Shown: positions 37,247 to 44,787 of the stretch, piece by piece
How the letters are laid out: each line of letters starts with the position of its first letter
Numbering within the stretch: position 1 is the first letter of the stretch
Translations under genes and position numbers: made by a program
Assembly: GCA_905182195.1 (NCBI GenBank)
Contig: CAJJAW010000007.1
Coordinates: 62,001-126,000 of the forward strand
Direction: 5' to 3'
DNA: 64,000 nt
Source of the DNA: Alphaproteobacteria bacterium UBA4588
GTDB taxonomy: Bacteria; Pseudomonadota; Alphaproteobacteria; Rhodobacterales; Rhodobacteraceae
The notes under the pieces: model-generated
What the model was told of the DNA's origin: nothing
What the model saw: the letters and a program-made list of their open reading frames with translations, nothing else
Databases searched by the model: none

Positions 37247-38242
37247 TCAGCTCAGAAGAGTGATTAGCTCCTGCATATCCATCGGCAGGGGAGCGGTAAA
37301 ACGCAAAGCACGGCCAGTCAGAGGATGCTTGAAGCCCAAAAGGCCCGCGTGCAGCGCCTGTCTTGGAAAGCCCGCCACTTGCTCGGTATGCTCCCCCGCA
37401 AGCTTACGTCGACGGCTGTATGTTTGGTCGCCAAGCAAAGCATGGCCGGTATAGGACATATGCACACGAATTTGGTGGGTGCGCCCAGTTTCCAATTTAC
37501 ATTCCACAACTGCTGCAGAGCCGTCAGAGAGCTCTTGCAGAACACGCACGCGTGTCACCGCATGTTTACCATTTTGCAGCACAACTGCCTGCCTTTGCCG
37601 ATCAGTTTTATGGCGGGCAAGCTGAGTGATGATTTTCAGCTGATTACCCGCCTCAAAGCTTGTGCCAGCAAGTCCCATCAAGCGCGGATCTGCTGCTGAG
37701 GGAACACCGAAACAAATCGCAGTGTACAAGCGAGAAACGCTATGATCCAAAAATTGCGCAGCCAAGCCCTGATGGGCTGCGTCAGATTTTGCTACAACTA
37801 ACAGGCCAGTGGTGTCTTTATCAATTCGATGCACAATACCCGGCCGCTTCAACCCACCCACGCCCGATAGTCGATCCCCACAATGGGCTAAAAGAGCGTT
37901 GACTAATGTACCCGAGGGTGAACCCGGTGCAGGATGAACAACCATACCAGATGGCTTATTAACCACAATTAAATCGTCATCTTCGTGCAGAATTTCCAAA
38001 GTAATATTTTCGGGCAGCATATGGCTTTCTACAGCCGCAGGCACGTGGATGACAATTTTGTCGCCTTCAACAACCCTAGCCTTTTGTTCTGTGGCCACAA
38101 CGCCGTTCACCTCAACAGCCCCATCTGCGATCATGCGCGACAATCGAGACCTACTAATAGCTCGCTCTGGCACATTGCGCGCCAAAGCTTTATCAAGGCG
38201 AGGTGGAGGATTTTCCCCAATGGTAAAAAGGACGTCATTCAT
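37247..38242 (-). CDS. rluD: 23S rRNA pseudouridine synthase, RluD/RluA family
   Basis: Converts uridines of helix 69 in 23S rRNA to pseudouridine, assigned by family. The 331-residue protein has an N-terminal S4 domain (about 14-70) and the catalytic domain with GIVHRIDKDTTGLLVVAKSD, whose RxD aspartate is the nucleophile, and GRTHQIRVHM. Its ATG (38242-38240) shares two bases with the ATG of the divergent DUF6476 gene, so its promoter must lie inside that gene's coding region. Confidence 0.94.
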   Translation of the reverse strand: MNDVLFTIGENPPPRLDKALARNVPERAISRSRLSRMIADGAVEVNGVVATEQKARVVEGDKIVIHVPAAVESHMLPENITLEILHEDDDLIVVNKPSGMVVHPAPGSPSGTLVNALLAHCGDRLSGVGGLKRPGIVHRIDKDTTGLLVVAKSDAAHQGLAAQFLDHSVSRLYTAICFGVPSAADPRLMGLAGTSFEAGNQLKIITQLARHKTDRQRQAVVLQNGKHAVTRVRVLQELSDGSAAVVECKLETGRTHQIRVHMSYTGHALLGDQTYSRRRKLAGEHTEQVAGFPRQALHAGLLGFKHPLTGRALRFTAPLPMDMQELITLLS

Positions 38243-38552
38243 GGCAAGTCAATCTGAGGTTCCTGCTAATTCACCTGAGCCGGCGAACCTGCGGTTTTTA
38301 AGGCGGCTAGTAACAACGCTGACAGCCACAATGATTTTGGGTCTGATAGCGATCTTTGCCGTGCTTGTCATCCGGTTGCAGACCACAAGTCCAATGTTTC
38401 CCGAAATAACTGCTTTGCCCGCTGACACTGATGTAATTTCCATAAGTCGCACCACCAATGAATTGGTGGTAATAGATAAAGCAAGAAAAATGTATATACT
38501 GAGTTTGGATGGCAAAATAATAGTACAGGAATTTGAATTGAAACCAGACTAA
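38241..38552 (+). CDS. DUF6476-type small membrane protein
   Basis: A 103-residue protein with one transmembrane segment (about 27-49) after a short cytoplasmic N-terminus and a predicted periplasmic C-terminus ending in the block ELVVIDKARKMYILSLDGKI. It matches a family seen next to rluD in Rhodobacteraceae. AAAAGGA lies about 10 bases upstream of ATG 38241, inside rluD; the same frame is open back to 38049 but that part is antisense rluD. Function unknown. Confidence 0.8.
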   Translation: MASQSEVPANSPEPANLRFLRRLVTTLTATMILGLIAIFAVLVIRLQTTSPMFPEITALPADTDVISISRTTNELVVIDKARKMYILSLDGKIIVQEFELKPD

Positions 38553-38569
38553 TTATTCAATGTGTTTGC

Positions 38570-38857
38570 TTAAGCTTTCACATGGAAAAGGGCAGCGGTA
38601 CCTTCCGAAACATAAACTCCTGAAATCAATGCCTTATTGACCTTCATCCGCTCTTTGCGAATGGGCGCAGAGCGGTCAAAAGCTTCTTTGTCTGGATAAA
38701 TTGAAGTTAAAGACGCAGTCAAAGGACCTGTGCGCACAAAAGTTAACAAAGATGCCTCGCTAAATTCTGTTGGTGCCGTCTCAGTGTATTGGGCCTGAAT
38801 AGTATCTCCAGACTCTTCTGAAGAAAAAGTAAGTGTATTGATGCGAGCGTAATTCAT
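38570..38857 (-). CDS. Hypothetical protein, dimeric alpha+beta barrel (ABM-like)
   Basis: A 95-residue protein from ATG 38857 (MNYARINTLTFSSEESGD). The pattern of a beta strand, a helix and the block YPDKEAFDRSAPIRKERM recalls small antibiotic-biosynthesis-monooxygenase-fold proteins, but the match is by pattern only. The frame is open upstream to 38959 without support. It is convergent with the DUF6476 gene, 17 bases apart. Confidence 0.6.
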   Translation of the reverse strand: MNYARINTLTFSSEESGDTIQAQYTETAPTEFSEASLLTFVRTGPLTASLTSIYPDKEAFDRSAPIRKERMKVNKALISGVYVSEGTAALFHVKA

Positions 38858-39165
38858 GTGGGTTCCTAACTCTTGACGGCTGGTGCGATAGTCCAGTGGT
38901 AAAGTCCAAACACAGGACAAGATTTTAATTGTATCTTTCGTAGCACAAAATTCAACCAAATAAAGGTTTGGCTATTAGTACGGAGGCTAGAGCGGCACCC
39001 ACACATTTCAACCAACTGATAACTAAGCGCACAACCCATAAAAGATAAAATCTTTAAAAAAGCTTGCCGCCAAGCAAATATTAAACTTAATCTTAAAAAC
39101 ATCGGTTGTATCTAAAGCCCGTTAACTTTATTGAAACTAACCATTATGAAAATAGGAGAGATGAA
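38858..39165. other. Gene-free region between two small divergent genes
   Basis: 308 bases, AT rich, with no supported ORF. It should hold divergent promoters for the ABM-like and membrane-protein genes. Confidence 0.35.
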
Positions 39166-39576
39166 ATGGTAGAAGCATTTGGCGGCTCATTAAATCTGGG
39201 GCTTTTTATACTGACATTAGTAGGTGGAGCATATTATGGTTATCGTTGCCTATTTGCTAGCAAAGCCTTTGTCGACCAATATGGTTTTGGTGATGGTGCA
39301 ATTTTTATGACACGTTTTGCGGGAAGTTGCGTAGGCGCATCCGTTATAGTTGGCGTGGTAGTTTTGCTTGTTGGCCCACAGGGTGCTTGGCCTATCGTGG
39401 CCTTTGGCTTTGTTCAGAGCCTAATTGCAACTATATTTGGTTATATGACTATCAATAGTGAATGGGCTAAAACGGAAGGAGTGTCCGCAACTCCTGAGGG
39501 ATACCTAGCGCCACTCGGATTTGCGATCATTAACGGTATTCTAATGTTTAACATGTCAGACATCCTTTACGGGTAG
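39166..39576 (+). CDS. Hypothetical integral membrane protein, about four helices
   Basis: From ATG 39166, with a good AGGAGAG eight bases upstream, 136 residues. Hydrophobic segments are at about 10-28, 47-70, 74-96 and 115-132, separated by short loops. I do not recognise the family. Surrounded by other small orphan genes near tRNA-Leu. Confidence 0.75.
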   Translation: MVEAFGGSLNLGLFILTLVGGAYYGYRCLFASKAFVDQYGFGDGAIFMTRFAGSCVGASVIVGVVVLLVGPQGAWPIVAFGFVQSLIATIFGYMTINSEWAKTEGVSATPEGYLAPLGFAIINGILMFNMSDILYG

Positions 39577-39710
39577 CCTAAGCTTAAAACCGTTTAAGCA
39601 TAAAGCATAACAGCTAATTAGTCTGGGGCGAAAGAAAGTTTTTTTGTCCCAGCACCTCTTAAATAAATTTTGAAACTAAATAATAACTACAATCAGCCGT
39701 TATTAATAAT

Positions 39711-39920
39711 ATGACTGATAATGAACTTATATATATGATTTGGGGAATAGGCCCACTCAAGAAGCAGTTTGAAATTGCACCGTATTCACTAACGTCAGAC
39801 GATATGAAACTTCTGAAAAACCAAGAGCTTTTTGAGATTAAAAAAACAGAAGAATTGTCCAATCAGAGCTTAATACGAATTTCAGAAGACAGTAATCTAG
39901 AGGTAACTATAAGTAAGTAA
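39711..39920 (+). CDS. Small hypothetical protein
   Basis: A 69-residue, AT-rich, charged ORF starting MTDNELIYMIWGIGPLKKQF. No recognised domain, no membrane segment and no clear ribosome-binding site (the ATG follows TTATTAATAAT). It may be a real accessory gene or chance. Confidence 0.4.
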   Translation: MTDNELIYMIWGIGPLKKQFEIAPYSLTSDDMKLLKNQELFEIKKTEELSNQSLIRISEDSNLEVTISK

Positions 39921-40165
39921 TCGTCAAGAGGCGCTTACGCCCCTATTAATGCCTGGGGATGCCTCCCTTGTTAACCAGCAGCATTAAGCATGAGCCTCCA
40001 TGGCCAGTTTAACTGCAATTCAAACTCGGTATGCAGATCTAACAAATCACTATGCAAATGGGTGCATAGTATGCCAATTTTGATCCGTCAGTCGTGGCGT
40101 AACACGCCGCTAAAATGGCGCAGTTTACACCTGGCATTATGAAACTTTGTGCTAAAGTATTCGAA

Positions 40166-40229
40166 GGGAGGATGGCCTATCCTCTCACTTGGGTTGTCAG
40201 GGATAAGCATTTTATTAGAATAGCTTATC
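40166..40229 (+). promoter_or_regulatory. Two hairpins in the leader of the DUF1737 gene
   Basis: In the 334-base gap 39921-40254, GGGAGGAT (40166-40173) pairs with ATCCTCTC (40179-40186, one G-T pair) and GATAAGC (40202-40208) pairs with GCTTATC (40223-40229). The second ends about 8 bases before the ribosome-binding site. A structured leader or a terminator of an upstream transcript are both possible; no T run follows. The rest of the gap shows a smaller GGCGT/ACGCC hairpin and no gene. Confidence 0.4.
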
Positions 40230-40254
40230 TATAATATTGGAAAGGTTTAATGAA

Positions 40255-40467
40255 ATGTTTGGCAGCAAGGAGATAATCAAGGAAATAGTAGTGCCAACGA
40301 GGCATGTCACCGACTATAATATTGTTGAGGGATCAAATATTGGAGTAGTGAATCATGAAGTCGCTCGATTGTTGAAATTAGGATGGCAACCGTGCGCCGG
40401 TATTGCATCTGGGACTAAATCTGGAAAGAACGTATGGGTTCAAGCCATGGTCCAGTATGGTGATTAG
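40255..40467 (+). CDS. DUF1737-like small protein
   Basis: From ATG 40255, with GGAAAGG about ten bases upstream, 70 residues (a TTG at 40237 in frame is less likely). The core NIGVVNHEVARLLKLGWQPC followed by GIASGTK and WVQAMVQYG matches the small DUF1737 domain, in which a helix and a GW-P-G turn are followed by a strand with QAM. Function unknown. Confidence 0.7.
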   Translation: MFGSKEIIKEIVVPTRHVTDYNIVEGSNIGVVNHEVARLLKLGWQPCAGIASGTKSGKNVWVQAMVQYGD

Positions 40468-40706
40468 CAACAATTTGGTAGTGAATTAGGGTAGCGGACT
40501 AGGCCAAATCAAGGACGTATCACTGACGGTCGACTTGATATCAGCTGGAAGCTGCAACGAATCTTTCACGTAATGCCGTACCATTCATAATTAAAGGGCA
40601 TTTTTAATGCTGCACTTTCTATGAATTATTGGCCTAACTCGGTACATACAGAATTAAAGCGGTATGTTGAAACCCATTATTTACATAAGTTTATGGGAGG
40701 TTTTTG

Positions 40707-40789
40707 TACCCGCGGCCGGACTCGAACCGGCACGGCCGTTAAGCCTGAGGATTTTAAGTCCTCTATGTCTACCATTCCATCACGCGGGC
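40707..40789 (-). tRNA. tRNA-Leu (anticodon TAA)
   Basis: Minus-strand class II tRNA of 83 bases. Acceptor GCCCGCG (40789-40783) pairs with CGCGGGT (40714-40708), with a G-T first pair and discriminator A at 40707. Anticodon stem GAGGA/TCCTC encloses the loop CTTAAAA, anticodon TAA. T loop TTCGAGT. CCA is not encoded, unlike the other two tRNAs here. Confidence 0.95.
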
Positions 40790-40836
40790 ACAGTCCGGAA
40801 CATAGGCAAATCGTGGAGCGTGTAAACCCAAGTTTA

Positions 40837-41376
40837 CTATAAATCGGTACCCAAATTTGGGATTAAATTGCGTTCTGGCGTAAAGGGATTCAAACTAAGC
40901 AATTTACGGAATTGAATTTCCGCTGTTGCCGCCCGCCCCAAAGCTAAATACGTCAGGCCTGCTCCCGAAAGCGCCCCCAAATGTCGCGGCCGTATGGACA
41001 ACGCCTTTTCTAGGTCTGGCAATGCGTCTTTAAATTTCAAGCTAAGATAGCGTACAAATGCTCGCTGATTGTAGCCTTCAGCATAATTTGGGCAATATGC
41101 AACAAGTTCGGTAAGATCAGCTTCTGCCTCATCCAAATCGCCTTGGCGTATTTTTAGCATACCATTATCCAACAAACGCTGCGCTTTCCCATCAGGTGCC
41201 CGAGTCCAAAGGCTCCACAGCTGATCTGTTAAATGCTGTGCCTCTGCGGAAAATTTCACAAATTTTAATTCAGCATAAGCTTGGTTTAAAGCTGTGCCTA
41301 TCGGAGGGTTTATTGGACAAGTCGCCAAACCAGCAGTAGCCACCCAAGTCAAAAATAATGCTATTATGTACTTCAT
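40837..41376 (-). CDS. Exported tetratricopeptide-repeat protein
   Basis: A 179-residue protein with a signal peptide (about 1-18) and two to three TPR units, clearest in DALPDLEKALSIRPRHLGAL and AGLTYLALGRAATAEIQFRK. It is an intact paralogue of the frameshifted gene at 30455-31014. It lies downstream of the suhB-like gene on the same strand, 52 bases apart. A periplasmic scaffold role is likely, partner unknown. Confidence 0.85.
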   Translation of the reverse strand: MKYIIALFLTWVATAGLATCPINPPIGTALNQAYAELKFVKFSAEAQHLTDQLWSLWTRAPDGKAQRLLDNGMLKIRQGDLDEAEADLTELVAYCPNYAEGYNQRAFVRYLSLKFKDALPDLEKALSIRPRHLGALSGAGLTYLALGRAATAEIQFRKLLSLNPFTPERNLIPNLGTDL

Positions 41377-41428
41377 GCCGTTAAATTGGCACGTATGAAC
41401 AGTCTGTCAAGTTGCAGATGAAGTTGGC

Positions 41429-42220
41429 CTAGGTACTTTTGCGAATAGCCTTGGAAAATTGTGAAAAAATCTGGTCATTAGAGCCAATAACCGTTCCATC
41501 TTTCAACATATTACCACCAGAGTATATGGAGTCGATAAAGCCACCAGCTTCTTTCAAGATAACAATACCAGCCGCCAAATCCCAAACCTTCAGTCTCCGC
41601 TCCCAAACCCCATCAAACCTGCCTGCTGCGACATAGGCCAAATTAAGCGCAGGTGAGCCCAAATTTCGAACCCCAGCCGTGACCGGTAGAATTTGAGCTA
41701 AGTCTTTCAGAGTTTGTGGCAGATCAGATCGACCAGCACTAGGGAGACCCGTTGCAAATACACAATCAACCATTGAGCGACGACCAGAGACCCGCATCCG
41801 GGTTTCATTCATCCAAGCGCCCTGACCTTTTTCGGCAAAGAAGCATTCGTCTTGTGCGGCATCATAGATCACCCCAGCAATAATTTCGCTCTTATGCTCC
41901 AGTGCAATTGTCACTGCGTAATGCGGGATCCCGTGTTGAAAGTTTGTTGCGCCAACCATTGGGTCAACGATCCAACGACGGGTTGGGTCTTTGCCCTCAA
42001 TTTCGCTTCGCTCAGCGGCCAAAAAGCCGTAAGTCGGACGTGCGTCCATCAATTCTTCTTTAACGACTTGATCAGCATGCATATCGGCGCGGGCCACAAA
42101 ATCACCGGCCCCTTTTACCGACACCTGCAGGTTTGAAACTTCACGAAAATCCTTAGCTAATGCTCGACCAGCCTTGCGCGCTGTCGCGATCATTACATTC
42201 ATATTTGCACTTTGTGCCAT
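41429..42220 (-). CDS. suhB: Inositol monophosphatase-family protein (SuhB-like) with altered metal site
   Basis: A 263-residue protein plainly of the IMPase family along its whole length: SVKGAGDFVARADMHAD, RRWIVDPMVGATNFQHG, VWDLAAGIVILKEAGGF. The family metal site is normally GEE in the first loop and DPLDGT in the second. Here these read LAAERSE and DPMVGAT, so the first-loop Glu is Ala and the second Asp of DPxD is Val; a later ALDL reads ALNL. The Asp of WDLAAG is kept. The enzyme is probably weak or inactive, and could keep a non-catalytic role, as E. coli SuhB does in rRNA antitermination. It follows metR on the same strand. Confidence 0.88.
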   Translation of the reverse strand: MAQSANMNVMIATARKAGRALAKDFREVSNLQVSVKGAGDFVARADMHADQVVKEELMDARPTYGFLAAERSEIEGKDPTRRWIVDPMVGATNFQHGIPHYAVTIALEHKSEIIAGVIYDAAQDECFFAEKGQGAWMNETRMRVSGRRSMVDCVFATGLPSAGRSDLPQTLKDLAQILPVTAGVRNLGSPALNLAYVAAGRFDGVWERRLKVWDLAAGIVILKEAGGFIDSIYSGGNMLKDGTVIGSNDQIFSQFSKAIRKST

Positions 42221-42278
42221 GGTGATGCTCCTGCAGATCAGGGTGGGCTATACGCGCCCTACGCTGTCTTGCCAAGGC

Positions 42279-43184
42279 CTAGCTGCGTTGCATTTTTACA
42301 GGCGCGGTACGCGCCAGTTTCAACAGATGGGCCATAAACGGTTTTGTCGTGTCTTCACGGCGTGTTGCCGCGAAAAGTCTTCGGGTAAGCCCGTGCTCTG
42401 TAAGCGGTCGCGTAACGTAATCTGAATTATAGCGCACCTCGCGTACAACCCAATCTGGTAGCACTGCTACACCACGATTTGAAGCAACAAGCAGCAAGAT
42501 AACCGCAGTAAGCTCAATCTGACGAACCGACCGAGGCTCAACCTTAGCAGGCATCAAAAGCTGGGAAAACACGTCCAGCCGCGGCCGGTCCACGGGATAG
42601 GTTATCAAAACTTCATCCCGAAAATCCTGGGCTTCAATCCACTCCTTTTGCGACAAAGTATGTTGGCTTGATGCCACAAAAACTGGTTCGTAATCGAATA
42701 GGGGTGAGAATTCCAAATCTGGGTGTTCCTCAGGATCGGAAGAAACCACGAGATCCACCTCTTCTCGCGCCAAAGCAGGCAGGGCGTCAAAAGCCAAACC
42801 TGGGCGAATATCTACATCTACGTCGGGCCAAGCTTTTCTGAAGGATTCTAGCACCGGAAACAGCCATTCAAAGCAAGCATGGCACTCAATCGCTATGTGC
42901 AAGCGCCCAATTTTTCCAGATAGCAAGCCACGAAACTCATCTTCGGCTGCCTCAACTTCAGGCAAAACACGATCCGCGAGTTTGAGCATGCGCATCCCAG
43001 CAACAGATAGCTTTAAAGGCTTGGTGCGCCTAACAAACAGATCAATACCCACTTGATCCTCTAGGCCTTTGATTTGGTGAGATAAAGCGGACTGCGTAAG
43101 GTTTAGAATATCCGCTGCTTTGGATAGGCCACCAGCGTCATGGATCGCGCGGACGGCACGGAGATGGCGCATCTCGAGGTGCAT
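42279..43184 (-). CDS. metR: LysR-type regulator MetR
   Basis: A 301-residue LysR-family activator. The winged helix-turn-helix covers about 1-65 (AIHDAGGLSKAADILNLTQS), followed by the co-inducer domain, with VVSSDPEEHPDLEFSPLFDY typical of MetR. It is divergent from metF, the classic MetR arrangement in which homocysteine is co-inducer. The 98-base intergenic region is AT rich. Confidence 0.92.
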   Translation of the reverse strand: MHLEMRHLRAVRAIHDAGGLSKAADILNLTQSALSHQIKGLEDQVGIDLFVRRTKPLKLSVAGMRMLKLADRVLPEVEAAEDEFRGLLSGKIGRLHIAIECHACFEWLFPVLESFRKAWPDVDVDIRPGLAFDALPALAREEVDLVVSSDPEEHPDLEFSPLFDYEPVFVASSQHTLSQKEWIEAQDFRDEVLITYPVDRPRLDVFSQLLMPAKVEPRSVRQIELTAVILLLVASNRGVAVLPDWVVREVRYNSDYVTRPLTEHGLTRRLFAATRREDTTKPFMAHLLKLARTAPVKMQRS

Positions 43185-43282
43185 TAGTAATAATCCTCAT
43201 AACAAAATTGAAATATATGAATTATATTAATAGTATAGTTTGGAGTTATGTCAACCAAGCACCCACATTTTTCGAGGATCAC

Positions 43283-44104
43283 ATGACTGATATTTCATTT
43301 GAATTTTTCCCACCAAAAACCATTACAGCCGCTTTTTCGCTACAGCGTGCAGCGCAAACATTGTCAATGTTTGCGCCGCATTTTGGATCCGTTACATGCA
43401 GCCACAATCCGACCCAAACTTTGGATACTTTGGCCGCATTAGACAAGCTAGCCCTTGGCCCTTTTCAAGCACACATTACCTGCGCCTCTCAAGACAACAA
43501 CCAACTTCCCCAATATTTAAGGGCAGCAAAACGCGCCGGCGCTAAGGGGATTGTTGCCCTACGCGGTGATGGAAAGTCCCAGGGCCTAACTGTTTGCCAA
43601 CTGATCCAAGCAGCACAAAAACAAGAATACAATCAGGTTTTTGTAGCAGCTTACCCTGAGGTGCACCCCATGGCGCAAAACGCACAAAGCGACTTGGACA
43701 TGCTGCTACGTAAACAAGACGCAGGTGCGTCGGCTGCCATCACACAATTCTTTTTTGACGCAGATCACTTTCTAAAGTTTAGAGACCAAGCAGCAGCGCA
43801 TGGCATCACAATGCCACTGATACCCGGTATTTTGCCAGTACAAAATTGGCCAAAAACCCAATCCATGACCCAAGCCTGCGGCACATCAGTTGCGCCAGAC
43901 TTAGCTGAAGGTTTTGAGCGCGCAGCACGCGAAGGCCGCTCAGAACTCATGGCTATAGCACACGCTACAGAGCTTTGTGACAAGTTGATCCAAAACGGTG
44001 TCGGTCAGCTGCATTTTTATACGATGAACCACGCTGAAGTTGTAGCAGCTATCTGCATAGCAATTGGTAAAGCCCCTCAACAATCCTTGCGTCAGGTTGC
44101 TTGA
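43283..44104 (+). CDS. metF: Methylenetetrahydrofolate reductase
   Basis: FAD enzyme that reduces 5,10-methylene- to 5-methyl-tetrahydrofolate for methionine synthesis. From ATG 43283 (CGAGGATC upstream) it has 273 residues, a little shorter than the E. coli enzyme. It begins ISFEFFPPKT; FGSVTCSHNPTQTL, KGIVALRGDG and ITQFFFDADHFLKF are the conserved FAD/substrate blocks. An ORF extension to 43208 lies in the metR promoter region and is rejected. Confidence 0.93.
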   Translation: MTDISFEFFPPKTITAAFSLQRAAQTLSMFAPHFGSVTCSHNPTQTLDTLAALDKLALGPFQAHITCASQDNNQLPQYLRAAKRAGAKGIVALRGDGKSQGLTVCQLIQAAQKQEYNQVFVAAYPEVHPMAQNAQSDLDMLLRKQDAGASAAITQFFFDADHFLKFRDQAAAHGITMPLIPGILPVQNWPKTQSMTQACGTSVAPDLAEGFERAAREGRSELMAIAHATELCDKLIQNGVGQLHFYTMNHAEVVAAICIAIGKAPQQSLRQVA

Positions 44105-44153
44105 AGTACACAAAGTAGCACGCTAAGCTGAAGGTCCTCTTAAAGGACACCAA

Positions 44154-44633
44154 ATGCAAGATGCTACCTCAATCTCTGATTTACCAGATCGTGAGAAATT
44201 GCTTACGATGTCTGGTTTTGATTTCATGTGCGCCATTCGTGACGGAGCAATTCCACGCCCACCAATCGCTCGGGTTTTAAACTATCACATAGCCGAGGTT
44301 TTGGACGGTGAGGTCGCCTTTGTTGGTACGCCCAAATTTGATCACACCAACCCGATGGGTACATTACATGGCGGTTGGTATGGCGCGATGTTGGACAGTT
44401 GCATGTCCTGCGCTGTAATGACCAAAGTACCTAAGGGAAGCATTTACACCACCCTTGAATATAAAGTGAATATCACCCGCAGCATCCCAATGGGGATGGA
44501 GGTGGCAGCCCGCGGCTGGGTGCAACATGTAGGCAGATCCACAGGTGTTGCGACTGGAGAAATTCGCGGCGTTGAGGATGGCAAAATCTATGCCACAGGG
44601 TCAACCACCTGCATCATTATGAAAATGCACTAG
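44154..44633 (+). CDS. PaaI-type hotdog thioesterase
   Basis: A 159-residue acyl-CoA thioesterase of the hotdog fold. The hallmark block is HTNPMGTLHGGWYGAMLDSC, with HGG and the catalytic acid in LDS; TLEYKVNITRSIPMG follows. AAAGGA lies upstream of the ATG. It lies 50 bases after metF and may be cotranscribed. Substrate unknown. Confidence 0.88.
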   Translation: MQDATSISDLPDREKLLTMSGFDFMCAIRDGAIPRPPIARVLNYHIAEVLDGEVAFVGTPKFDHTNPMGTLHGGWYGAMLDSCMSCAVMTKVPKGSIYTTLEYKVNITRSIPMGMEVAARGWVQHVGRSTGVATGEIRGVEDGKIYATGSTTCIIMKMH

Positions 44634-44787
44634 CGCCCTAAGAATTTAGGCAGGCATAAATTAGTAAATCTGCTCAGAGTGATCACATGAGCGAAAGCCC
44701 CGCCCGTGTGGCCCACCTCGCCTACAGGATGTCCAAAGCGATTTTTCAAGACCTTGGTCCCTATCGACTATTAACCACAGGTAGTCC

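Noticed and set aside
38878-38920. tRNA-like D-arm sequence near 38885
   Set aside because: No acceptor, anticodon or T stem can be built around it.
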